Shown: positions 1 through 6,374 of the stretch, piece by piece
Layout: each line of letters begins with the position of its first letter
How positions within the stretch are numbered: the first letter of the stretch is position 1
Origin: Nitrospinales bacterium
GTDB taxonomy: Bacteria; Nitrospinota_A; UBA7883; JACRGQ01
Reading direction: 5' to 3'
DNA: 8,865 bases
Assembly (NCBI GenBank): GCA_023248615.1
Contig: JAHFEI010000065.1
Location: 1-8,865, forward strand
Notes under the pieces: generated by a model
The model's input: only the letters and a program-made list of their open reading frames with translations
The model's database searches: none
What the model was told of the DNA's origin: nothing
Translations under genes and position numbers: made by a program

Positions 1-1
1 C

Positions 2-868
2 CGGTTCCAGCATATGCAAAAGCGCGGCTCTTGGAGCCCGTGCATTTTGTTGTGGCCGATTTTATATTTGATTGTCGGCAAAAAAATCATTGGCGGTATG
101 GGCGGTAGGTTGCGCACTGCGGTAAGCGGCGGCGCGGCGTTGCCCCCGGAGATATGGAAGACGTTTGTTTCACTCGGCCTGCCGGTTATACAGGGGTATG
201 GCATGACGGAGACAGGTCCCGTCCTTGCCGTAAACAAGGTGGATGACAATACGATGGGAAGCGTGGGGCCGTTCCTGCCCGGAGTGGAAGCGAAAATAGA
301 TTCCACCGGGGAACTGCTGGTGAAAGGGCCTATGGTTATGCATGGCTACTGGAATAACGAGGAAGCGACACGCGCCATAATACGCGATGGCTGGTTGCAC
401 ACCGGCGATATAGGGGAGATACGGGAAGGGAAATTGTTCATCACGGACAGGCTGAAACAGATAATCGTAATGTCCAACGGCGAAAAGGTGCCGCCGGAAG
501 CTGTGGAGAAGGCGATCCGCTCCATACCGCTTTTCAACAACGTCATGGTTGTGGGGGAAAAACGCCCATACCTCATTTTGGTGGCGGAGGTAAACGTGCA
601 GCCGATGGAGGAGCTTGCCGCCAGCCTAGGCGTGGATACCGCCGGGGGGCGCCACCTGCAAGATGAAAAACTGAAAGCCCGCCTTGTCGAAATGATCAAC
701 GGGACGCTGAAGACTTTTCCCGCCTACGCGAAGGTACGCAAGGTGTTATTGGTCGCCGATGTGTGGTCGCCGGAACGCGGCATGGCCACCAACACAATGA
801 AGATGCGCCGTAAGCCGATAGTGGAGCGCTACGCGGCGGAAATAGAAAAGCTGTACGCGCAGGATTGA
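2..868 (+). CDS. Long-chain acyl-CoA synthetase (AMP-forming), 3' part
   Basis: This is the C-terminal half of an adenylate-forming fatty acyl-CoA ligase (ANL superfamily, FadD15-like). Such enzymes activate fatty acids with ATP and transfer the acyl group to CoA, usually at the inner membrane face. The frame is open to the left edge, so the ATG at 14 is probably internal and the gene begins outside the window; full-length relatives are about 600 residues. Counting from that ATG, the visible motifs are the adenylate-binding GYGMTETGPV (61-70), TGD (130-132) with the conserved Asp that binds ribose, the hinge region ITDRLKQIIV (143-152) followed by SNGEKVPPE, and a C-terminal lysine-rich stretch (TNTMKMRRK, 260-268) where the catalytic lysine usually lies. 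The ending ERYAAEIEKLY is typical of bacterial long-chain ligases. Family is secure; chain-length preference cannot be read. The next gene lies 233 bp away, so it is probably not in the same operon. Confidence 0.9.
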   Translation, partial: RFQHMQKRGSWSPCILLWPILYLIVGKKIIGGMGGRLRTAVSGGAALPPEIWKTFVSLGLPVIQGYGMTETGPVLAVNKVDDNTMGSVGPFLPGVEAKIDSTGELLVKGPMVMHGYWNNEEATRAIIRDGWLHTGDIGEIREGKLFITDRLKQIIVMSNGEKVPPEAVEKAIRSIPLFNNVMVVGEKRPYLILVAEVNVQPMEELAASLGVDTAGGRHLQDEKLKARLVEMINGTLKTFPAYAKVRKVLLVADVWSPERGMATNTMKMRRKPIVERYAAEIEKLYAQD

Positions 869-939
869 CCGCGCTTACTTTCGGCACCTACCGGTTTTAG
901 TCCGCTGTCTGCCACGCCTACGACAATCCTCAATCCCCT

Positions 940-963
940 CCCCGCATATTGGCCCTTGCGGGG
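940..963. repeat. Inverted repeat / stem-loop in the 869-1101 gap
   Basis: CCCCGCA (940-946) and TGCGGGG (957-963) are perfect 7-base inverted repeats around a 10-base loop. This could act as a transcript-end hairpin for the acyl-CoA synthetase, but no T-run follows, so it is not a canonical intrinsic terminator. The rest of the 233-bp gap holds a second inverted repeat and no credible ORF. Confidence 0.5.
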
Positions 964-970
964 TATGCCC

Positions 971-999
971 GGGTCGGATTGTAAAATCAGTTCCGACCC
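971..999. repeat. 8-bp perfect inverted repeat with 13-nt spacer
   Basis: GGGTCGGA (971-978) and TCCGACCC (992-999) are exact inverted repeats separated by an AT-rich 13-base spacer. The 29-bp unit lies 7 bases after the hairpin at 940-963. It could be an operator, an extragenic palindromic repeat or an RNA hairpin in the leader of the rRNA methyltransferase gene. The sequence alone does not distinguish these. Confidence 0.55.
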
Positions 1000-1101
1000 T
1001 CCTTGGACATATAAGGGGAAAGTAATTTTAACTTCGGAATCGAGGCTTATTCGTAAATCAGCGCTCCACTATTTCCCGGTTATCACCTATGCTTTACGGA
1101 T

Positions 1102-2388
1102 ATGGACGGCACATTTTCTTTGGTTATAGATTCACTTGCTTTTGGCGGCGCCGGGGTTGGGCGGCACGGTGGCAAGGTGGTGTTTGTTCCCAGCGCATTT
1201 CCCGGCGATGAGGTGGTGGTGGCGGTTGTGCGCGACCACAAAAGTTATGCCGAAGCGCGGATAACAAAAATACAGGCCGCTTCCCCGCTGAGGCGCGAAT
1301 CGCCATGCGCGTATGTGGATGATTGCGGCGGTTGCCCCTGGATGGGGCTGGACTATGCCGCGCAGTTGGAATGGAAACGGAAAATAATTTCCGACCAGTT
1401 TGCCCACATCGCAAAGATGCAGGTGGAGGTGGAAGCGGTTGCGCCTTCGCCAGCGGCTACCGGCTACCGCGCACTGGTGCGGCTGAAGGTAGGCACTGCT
1501 GGTGCGTTCCGCATAGGTTATTGCAAACCGAAGTCGCACGACATCGTACAGATAGGGCGGTGCGCCGTGGCAAGCGACACGATAAACGCCATGATTCCCG
1601 AAGTGCGCGGTTTTCTTTCGGGCAACCCGCAGTATGCGGCGTTCATAGATACCATGAAGTTCGAGAGCGGCTACCCGGCGCGAGGGGGCAGGGTGACGAT
1701 AGACGCAACCGGAGTAATCCCCGGCGCCTATCTCGCCGGACTTTTAAAGGCGTGCCCTTCGGTGGCTGGCGTAGCCGCGATATACGGAAAGGATATCCGC
1801 AGCCAAGGAATGGTTAACCTGGAACTGGAGCTTGTGGCAGGGTTGAGCCTACAATACTGCCCCGGCGTTTTCGCCCAAATCAACCCGCAGGCCAATCTCG
1901 CATTGCTGGAAAAAGTGCGGCGGCTTTCCGGGCTGGAAGCGGGGGAAAGAGGGCTGGACCTTTTTTGCGGCATCGGCAACATCACATTTTCATTGGCGAA
2001 GGAAGGCGTGTTGATGACGGGTGTGGAGTTCTCGCAACAGTCGGTGGCAGACGCCAACGAAAATAAAAAACGGTTTGGCATGGATTCGGTTTCCTTCATA
2101 CAGGGGGATGCGGGCAGGCATGCGCGGCTGATGGCGAAAGAGGGTAAAAAGTTCGCGGCGGTGATATTGGATCCGCCTCGCGGTGGCGCGGTGGGTATGG
2201 CGAAAGCGGTTTGCTCCCTGGCTGAGAAACGGATTGTTTACATCTCATGTTACCCACCTGCGTTGGCGCGTGATACGGTGGAGATGGTGAAGGAAGGTTT
2301 TAAACCTGTCTTTGTGGAGCCGGTCGACATGTTTCCACACACTTCGCACGTGGAGACAGTAGCTGTGTTTGAGCGCGCAAAGCCATGA
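1102..2388 (+). CDS. rlmD: 23S rRNA (uracil-C5)-methyltransferase, RlmD/RumA family
   Basis: This SAM-dependent RNA methyltransferase forms 5-methyluridine in 23S rRNA; the U1939-type site is the family's usual target. At 428 residues it has the usual length. A TRAM RNA-binding domain covers about 1-60. Cys69, Cys75, Cys78 and Cys154 fit the CX5CX2C...C set that holds a [4Fe-4S] cluster. The Rossmann methyltransferase core follows: DLFCGIGN (286-293) for SAM, LDPPRGGA (356-363), the catalytic nucleophile Cys383 in ISCYPPALARD, and the general-base region HTSHVET with Glu418. The residue after the nucleophile is Tyr rather than the common Asn or Asp. The ATG at 1102 is chosen because the TRAM domain starts at once; its ribosome binding site is weak. 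Non-gammaproteobacterial members may modify more than one site (RlmCD-like), so the exact uridine is uncertain. Its stop overlaps the next gene. Confidence 0.93.
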   Translation: MDGTFSLVIDSLAFGGAGVGRHGGKVVFVPSAFPGDEVVVAVVRDHKSYAEARITKIQAASPLRRESPCAYVDDCGGCPWMGLDYAAQLEWKRKIISDQFAHIAKMQVEVEAVAPSPAATGYRALVRLKVGTAGAFRIGYCKPKSHDIVQIGRCAVASDTINAMIPEVRGFLSGNPQYAAFIDTMKFESGYPARGGRVTIDATGVIPGAYLAGLLKACPSVAGVAAIYGKDIRSQGMVNLELELVAGLSLQYCPGVFAQINPQANLALLEKVRRLSGLEAGERGLDLFCGIGNITFSLAKEGVLMTGVEFSQQSVADANENKKRFGMDSVSFIQGDAGRHARLMAKEGKKFAAVILDPPRGGAVGMAKAVCSLAEKRIVYISCYPPALARDTVEMVKEGFKPVFVEPVDMFPHTSHVETVAVFERAKP

Positions 2389-3506
2389 TGCATATCCTGC
2401 TTGCGGCCAACTACAACGACAGGGGAACTGCATATTGCGCCTACCTTGCCCTTAAGAGGTTTGGCCACAAGATTACCCTTATTTTCCCCGAAGACTGCGG
2501 TTGCGAAGACTGGGTGAAAATTTCCAGGGGGACACCGATTCCGGATTTTGTCAGTACGCTGGGGCAAAAACCGGACATTTACATGCAGGTGGAATGGGGC
2601 GCAAGCCATAAATGGTTTCCTGCCGGTATCGCGGAGTTGGATATGCCCACTGCGTTCTGGGCGTTGGATAACCACCTCAACTTCCGATGGCAAAAAGAGT
2701 ATTGCGAGTTATTCGACTACGCATTTTTCACACAGTACGATTGGGCGGAAAAGGCCAAGCGTTACGGCATCGGAAACATATCATGGTTGCCGTACGCGGC
2801 GGATGAGCTGTTCCACAGGGATGCTGAATTGGAGCGGGATATAGAGGTGGGGTATGTTGGTTCCGTTACGGGGCAGAAGATGCCGTTTTTCGAAAGCCTG
2901 CGCCAAAGCGGGGTTGATTTGCAGACCAACGACCGGTATTTCACGCACGAGGAGGCGGGGCGATTTTACAGCCGGTGCAAAATCGTTTACAACATCTGCG
3001 CTAGGTTCGACCTGAACCACCGCACCTTCGAGGCCGCGCTTGCCGGTGCGCTAATGGTGGGGCAGGGGGTAATCGATAAGGGATTCTACAAAATCTTCAC
3101 GCCGGGGGTGGATGCCGATATCCACGATTTTGACGATGCCCCACGGGTGATAAAGGGCTACCTCGCCGATGTGGAGAGGCTACGGCGTGTGGCGGCGGCA
3201 GGACAAAAGCTGGTGCGTGATGGGCATACCTACCGGCACCGCATGGGAAAAATGCTCAACGCCTGCTCCGGCGGCGTTACGCGGCGCAGGCTGGATATTG
3301 CGCACTCGCACTTGGCGCACCTCAAGATGGCCCTGGTTTTCGGCCATCCGCATTTCAGGATGAAGCCCGAAGCGGTGCGCGAAATGCGGCTCGCGCTTGG
3401 AAAGGATTTTGCGGGAACCATTTTTTACCTTTTGAAATATGGTATTTGGCGCATAAAGGAAAAAATCCAGAAGACAATTTGGGAAATGGGTAAACGCCCT
3501 GTTTGA
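2385..3506 (+). CDS. CgeB-like family glycosyltransferase
   Basis: This is a predicted cytoplasmic GT-B type glycosyltransferase of the CgeB / Glyco_trans_1_2 kind, which transfers a sugar from a nucleotide sugar to an unknown acceptor. Its 373 residues start with a Rossmann-like MMHILLAANY and an extended N-terminal domain. The C-terminal donor-binding domain shows WLPYAADELFH (134-144), IEVGYVGS (153-160), NHRTFEAALAGALMV (211-225), where the Glu of FEA is the position expected to contact the donor sugar, and HTYRHRMGKML (281-291), a hallmark ending of this family. The final 25 residues are basic and aromatic, which might help peripheral membrane association (inference). The ATG at 2385 overlaps the methyltransferase stop as ATGA, so translation is probably coupled; a second in-frame ATG directly follows. 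Sugar and acceptor cannot be deduced, but the flavoprotein and aldolase downstream suggest a glycan pathway. Confidence 0.82.
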   Translation: MMHILLAANYNDRGTAYCAYLALKRFGHKITLIFPEDCGCEDWVKISRGTPIPDFVSTLGQKPDIYMQVEWGASHKWFPAGIAELDMPTAFWALDNHLNFRWQKEYCELFDYAFFTQYDWAEKAKRYGIGNISWLPYAADELFHRDAELERDIEVGYVGSVTGQKMPFFESLRQSGVDLQTNDRYFTHEEAGRFYSRCKIVYNICARFDLNHRTFEAALAGALMVGQGVIDKGFYKIFTPGVDADIHDFDDAPRVIKGYLADVERLRRVAAAGQKLVRDGHTYRHRMGKMLNACSGGVTRRRLDIAHSHLAHLKMALVFGHPHFRMKPEAVREMRLALGKDFAGTIFYLLKYGIWRIKEKIQKTIWEMGKRPV

Positions 3507-3556
3507 ACGTCGGGACACCACGCCCAATACGTCCAGTGCCTACAACGCGGCATCTC

Positions 3557-3601
3557 TTTTTTTAAAAAAATTGCATTCTTCCGGCAATCTGCCGATAAGA
3601 T
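3557..3601 (+). promoter_or_regulatory. Candidate promoter with T7A7 tract upstream of the flavoprotein gene
   Basis: In the 101-bp gap 3507-3607, a run of seven T then seven A (3557-3570) forms a self-complementary AT tract. TTGCAT (3571-3576) directly follows it and could be a -35 box with the tract as an UP-like element. TAAGAT (3596-3601, 19-bp spacing) or GATAAG (3595-3600, 18-bp spacing) are weak -10 candidates. A small hairpin, CGGCA-ATC-TGCCG, lies at 3582-3594. Any start site would sit almost on the ATG at 3608, which has no clear Shine-Dalgarno, so a leaderless message is possible. Matches to consensus are partial. Confidence 0.25.
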
Positions 3602-3607
3602 AGGCCG

Positions 3608-4921
3608 ATGAAAATAGAGACTGCGGTAATAGGCGCTGGCCCGGCCGGGCTGGGTGCCGGGCATGCATTGGCGCAGGGTGACAAAAAATCGTGGCACATA
3701 TTCGAGGCTACCGGGCGCGTTGGCGGGCTTGCCTCCAGCAGGGTGGATAAAAACGGTTTCACCTGGGATTTGGGTGGGCATGTAATTTTTTCCGCCAGCC
3801 CGTTGTTTAACGCGGTTGTGGATGCCGCGCTGGGAGCCGATGCACTGCGGCATACGCGCAAAAGTTTTATCCGCATGAGTGGGCGCTTCATTCCCTTCCC
3901 GTTGCAGAACAACATCCACCGGCTACCGCCGCGCATCATGCGCGAATGCCTGCGGGGATTGGTAGAGGCGCAGTCGGCGTTTGGCAAGCCGCAAAACTTT
4001 GAGCAGTGGATACCGCGCAACCTGGGCGCGGGCATAGCCAAACATTTCATGTTTCCCTACAACCGCAAGCTTTGGGCCTTTCCGCTAGACCAGATGGGCC
4101 ATTGGTGGATAGATGGAAGGGTTGCCGTGCCGAGTGTGGAATCGATAAAAAAAGCGGTGGCAAGCGGGTCGGACGACCATTCATGGGGGCCAAATGCCGG
4201 ATTTAGTTTTCCCCTGAGGGGCGGTACCGGTGGGCTTTTTGCCAACATCGCCCGCCCGTTTATAGGCAATGTCAGCTTGCGCCACGCCGCGCAAAAGATA
4301 GACGTTAAGAAAAAGAAAATCATCTTTTCCAACGGGACGACAGCCAGCTATGGCAGGCTTGTGACCACGGCGCCGCTGGACATGCTGGTGAAAGGTATCC
4401 TCAAGAATCCGCCGAAAGACGTGTTGGCCGCCGCAGGCAAACTGCGCTCCAACGGCGGTTGGGTGGTCGGCATCGGCATAAACCGTAAGGCGGATGCCGA
4501 CCGTTGCTGGGTCTATTCGCCGGATAGCGGTGTGCCGTTTTATCGCGTCACCTATTTTTCCAACTATTCGCCGCTGAACGTGCCGCGTCCCGGCAAGCAG
4601 GCCTCGTTCATGTGCGAGATATCGTCCGGCCCGTTGCACAAGCGTAGCGGCGGCACGATAATTTCCGAAACGGTGGATGGCCTTATCCGTTGCGGGATAA
4701 TGCGGGAGGGGGACAAAAAAATGATAGCGACAACGTGGAAGCTAAGGTTGCCATACCTGTATCCCATTCCCGCGTTGGGCAGGGACGAAGCGCTGGCGGT
4801 GATAGGCGATTATCTGTGCGCGCACGATATCGCCTCGGTAGGCCGCTTTGGCGGCTGGCGGTACGAAGAGGGAAATATGGACCACTCGTTCCTTGCCGGT
4901 TATTCCGCCGTGGGGTGGTAA
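3608..4921 (+). CDS. FAD-dependent oxidoreductase, UDP-galactopyranose mutase/HemY-like
   Basis: This 437-residue flavoprotein belongs to the amine oxidase/protoporphyrinogen oxidase-like group (COG1232 type), which includes UDP-galactopyranose mutase relatives found in polysaccharide loci. The FAD-binding dinucleotide fold is at the very N-terminus: VIGAGPAGLG (7-16), an acidic ribose-binding Glu33 in IFEATGRVGGLAS, and WDLGGHV (53-59). UGM-like features are IPFPLQNNIHRLP (95-107), FPYNRKLWAFPLDQM (149-163) and GPNAGFSFPLRGGTGGL (194-210). The C-terminal FAD region reads GRFGGWRYEEGNMDHSF (412-428). No signal peptide is needed, as the N-terminus is the nucleotide fold. It could isomerise or oxidise a nucleotide sugar, but true UGMs are shorter and the active-site set was not verified, so I give no substrate. 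The start at 3608 fits the family start. The aldolase gene starts 38 bp after its stop. Confidence 0.85.
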   Translation: MKIETAVIGAGPAGLGAGHALAQGDKKSWHIFEATGRVGGLASSRVDKNGFTWDLGGHVIFSASPLFNAVVDAALGADALRHTRKSFIRMSGRFIPFPLQNNIHRLPPRIMRECLRGLVEAQSAFGKPQNFEQWIPRNLGAGIAKHFMFPYNRKLWAFPLDQMGHWWIDGRVAVPSVESIKKAVASGSDDHSWGPNAGFSFPLRGGTGGLFANIARPFIGNVSLRHAAQKIDVKKKKIIFSNGTTASYGRLVTTAPLDMLVKGILKNPPKDVLAAAGKLRSNGGWVVGIGINRKADADRCWVYSPDSGVPFYRVTYFSNYSPLNVPRPGKQASFMCEISSGPLHKRSGGTIISETVDGLIRCGIMREGDKKMIATTWKLRLPYLYPIPALGRDEALAVIGDYLCAHDIASVGRFGGWRYEEGNMDHSFLAGYSAVGW

Positions 4922-4959
4922 AAGAAATTGCGGGTCAAATCTGGTACGCTGGCTTGAAT

Positions 4960-5952
4960 ATGGAAAACAAATTTTTTGAAGTGTTTTTTCGCGATGGGTC
5001 TTACGCGCTGGACTTTGGGTTCACCTCCGAGCATATACGGATTATCGGGGGGGCGATGGAGGAGGCCGGGTTCGGGCATGTTGAGATAGGGCACGGTTAC
5101 GGGCTTGGCGCTACAAAAAAAGGCTATCCGGAGGCGGCAGAAACGGACGAGCAGTATCTGGCAACCGCCGCAAAGGTATTTAAAAATACCGCCTTCGGTG
5201 TGTTTTTCATTCCCGGAGTGGGGACGGTGGATGACATCAAAAAAGCGTCAGATTACGGAGCCGGTTTTATCAGCATAGGGCAAAACATCACGCATATAGA
5301 GCAAGCCGAGCAGGCGGTGGAGGTGTCTCGACATCTCGGACTGCATGTGTCCGTTTGCATGATGAAGGCGCACCTGTTGGTTGGGGACGAATATAAGAAA
5401 AAGGTCGCAACTATCCAGTCGTGGAAACCGGACTGCATTTGCATAATGGATTCTGCTGGAGCCATGACCCCTTCGGAAGTGAAACAACGCGTAGAAACAA
5501 TACGGATGTTGGGCGCGGCGCGAGCCGGGTTTCATGGCCACGATAACCTGATGATGGCCACGGCAAATGCGCTGGCTGCGGCTGAAGGCGGAGCCGAGAG
5601 GCTGGATGTATCGCTGGGCGGGTTTGGGCGTAGCGCCGGAAATACCCGTACGGAGGTGCTTACCGCGCTTTTCCAGCGTTTGGGCCATGCGGTGCAACCG
5701 GGGATTGACGGGGTGGAAAAAGTGCTGGGAAGCGTGGAAAGGGCTGGAATTTCCATCCCCTCCAAGACAGGGATTACCGACCTGCTGTTGGGGCTTTACG
5801 GCCTCCATTCCTCCATATCAGAGATGCTGGATGAAACGGCAAAAAGCCACGGATTGGCAAAGGCCGCGCTTTATCGCGCGGTGGCGGCCAGCAACCCGGT
5901 AAATCCTACGAGACACGAAGTGGAGGAAGCGGCCTTGAAGTTGAAGGGTTAG
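4960..5952 (+). CDS. DRE-TIM metallolyase, 4-hydroxy-2-oxovalerate aldolase-like
   Basis: This 330-residue protein is an HMGL-like TIM-barrel lyase/aldolase (the DmpG/MhpE, isopropylmalate synthase and HMG-CoA lyase superfamily), which cleaves or joins 2-oxo acids at a divalent metal. The start of the barrel holds RDG (Arg11, Asp12). EIGHGYGLG (42-50) resembles the EVGHGDGLG motif of DmpG. DSAG (165-168), the metal ligands HGHDN (His192, His194) and GRSAGNTRTE (223-232) follow. The open frame reaches back to 4690 inside the previous gene, but ATG 4960 places RDG at residue 11 as in relatives, so I use it; a GTG at 4915 is less likely. Two differences stand out. Tyr15 sits where DmpG has its catalytic His, and the C-terminus lacks the DmpG ending that meets the dehydrogenase partner. 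No aldehyde dehydrogenase gene is nearby, so a catabolic role is doubtful. A biosynthetic role with the glycosyltransferase and flavoprotein is inferred. Confidence 0.85.
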   Translation: MENKFFEVFFRDGSYALDFGFTSEHIRIIGGAMEEAGFGHVEIGHGYGLGATKKGYPEAAETDEQYLATAAKVFKNTAFGVFFIPGVGTVDDIKKASDYGAGFISIGQNITHIEQAEQAVEVSRHLGLHVSVCMMKAHLLVGDEYKKKVATIQSWKPDCICIMDSAGAMTPSEVKQRVETIRMLGAARAGFHGHDNLMMATANALAAAEGGAERLDVSLGGFGRSAGNTRTEVLTALFQRLGHAVQPGIDGVEKVLGSVERAGISIPSKTGITDLLLGLYGLHSSISEMLDETAKSHGLAKAALYRAVAASNPVNPTRHEVEEAALKLKG

Positions 5953-5955
5953 GCT

Positions 5956-5979
5956 ACCCGCCCGACGACTGCGGTGGGT
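5956..5979. other. Stem-loop in the 32-bp convergent gap
   Basis: ACCCGCC (5956-5962) can pair with GGTGGGT (5973-5979), a 7-bp stem with one G-T wobble and a 10-base loop. It lies between the facing stop codons of the aldolase (plus) and the STAS gene (minus), the place expected for a shared bidirectional terminator. No T-run follows on either strand, so an intrinsic terminator is not proven. Confidence 0.3.
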
Positions 5980-5984
5980 GTGGG

Positions 5985-6323
5985 CTACCGGAAACTCTCC
6001 ACCGCATCTTTCTCATTTTTAAAAACGCCTATTTTTTCCTTAAGCCTGGTGAACGTGAACAGGTCGTCTATATCCTGCGCCAGGTTCATAACCCTCATCA
6101 CACCGGCTTTGGCGGCCACCTTCTTGGCGGCAAGCACCACGCGCCCAAGGCCGGAGCTGTTGATGAAGCCGACCTCATGGAAGTTGAGTAACAACTTGGT
6201 ATGGTTCAGGCCGAGTTCATCCTCTATCGCCTTGGAGAAATCCTCCATGTCGCCAGGGGATTTGATATTACCCATAAGGTCAAGAATGGTAACATCGGCC
6301 ACTGTGCGGGTTGCTATTTTCAT
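5985..6323 (-). CDS. STAS-domain anti-sigma factor antagonist (SpoIIAA/RsbV-like)
   Basis: This single-domain 112-residue STAS protein is the switch partner. In its unphosphorylated form it binds the HATPase kinase or another target, and phosphorylation on a conserved Ser blocks that. The key site is INSSGLG (54-60); by alignment with SpoIIAA the modified residue is the second Ser, Ser57. The preceding residue of the usual D[ST]SG motif is Asn55 rather than Asp, a mild deviation. The N-terminus, with VADVTILDLMGNI (8-20), is the typical first strand pair. The protein is the last gene of the minus-strand operon, 51 bp after the phosphatase gene, with its own good ribosome binding site. This suggests it is made in excess over the two enzymes, as is common for such antagonists (inference). 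Its real target, a sigma factor or a non-transcriptional effector, is not in the window. Confidence 0.93.
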   Translation of the reverse strand: MKIATRTVADVTILDLMGNIKSPGDMEDFSKAIEDELGLNHTKLLLNFHEVGFINSSGLGRVVLAAKKVAAKAGVMRVMNLAQDIDDLFTFTRLKEKIGVFKNEKDAVESFR

Positions 6324-6331
6324 ATCTTCTT

Positions 6332-6337
6332 CTCTCC
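6332..6337 (-). promoter_or_regulatory. Strong ribosome binding site of the STAS gene
   Basis: On the minus strand GGAGAG lies 8 bases before the ATG at 6323 (GGAG with a 10-base spacing). It is the clearest Shine-Dalgarno in the window and contrasts with the phosphatase gene upstream, which has none. It supports the STAS start and a higher translation rate. Confidence 0.6.
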
Positions 6338-6374
6338 AAGGTACACTACTAACGTTTCTCTGAACATTCTCATC

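Noticed and set aside
869..1101. tRNA or other known structured RNA in the gap
   Set aside because: No cloverleaf, T-loop consensus or recognised riboswitch core is visible; only the two inverted repeats stand out.
3591..3598. GCCGATAA, identical to the sigma-28 (FliA) -10 consensus, before the flavoprotein gene
   Set aside because: No TAAA box stands 15 bases upstream; the nearest is 24 bases away. No flagellar or chemotaxis gene is in the window.
4690..4959. N-terminal extension of the aldolase frame back to an ATG at 4690
   Set aside because: It lies inside the flavoprotein gene in another frame and encodes an Arg-rich sequence unlike any aldolase N-terminus. ATG 4960 fits the family.
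5248..5808. 186-codon minus-strand frame opposite the aldolase
   Set aside because: It is a shadow of the aldolase gene; no domain or start signal is evident and the sense frame has all metal and RDG motifs.
4960..5952. Naming the aldolase as DmpG/MhpE of meta-cleavage catabolism
   Set aside because: The catalytic His position holds Tyr, the C-terminal partner-binding end is missing, and no acylating aldehyde dehydrogenase or hydratase gene is adjacent.
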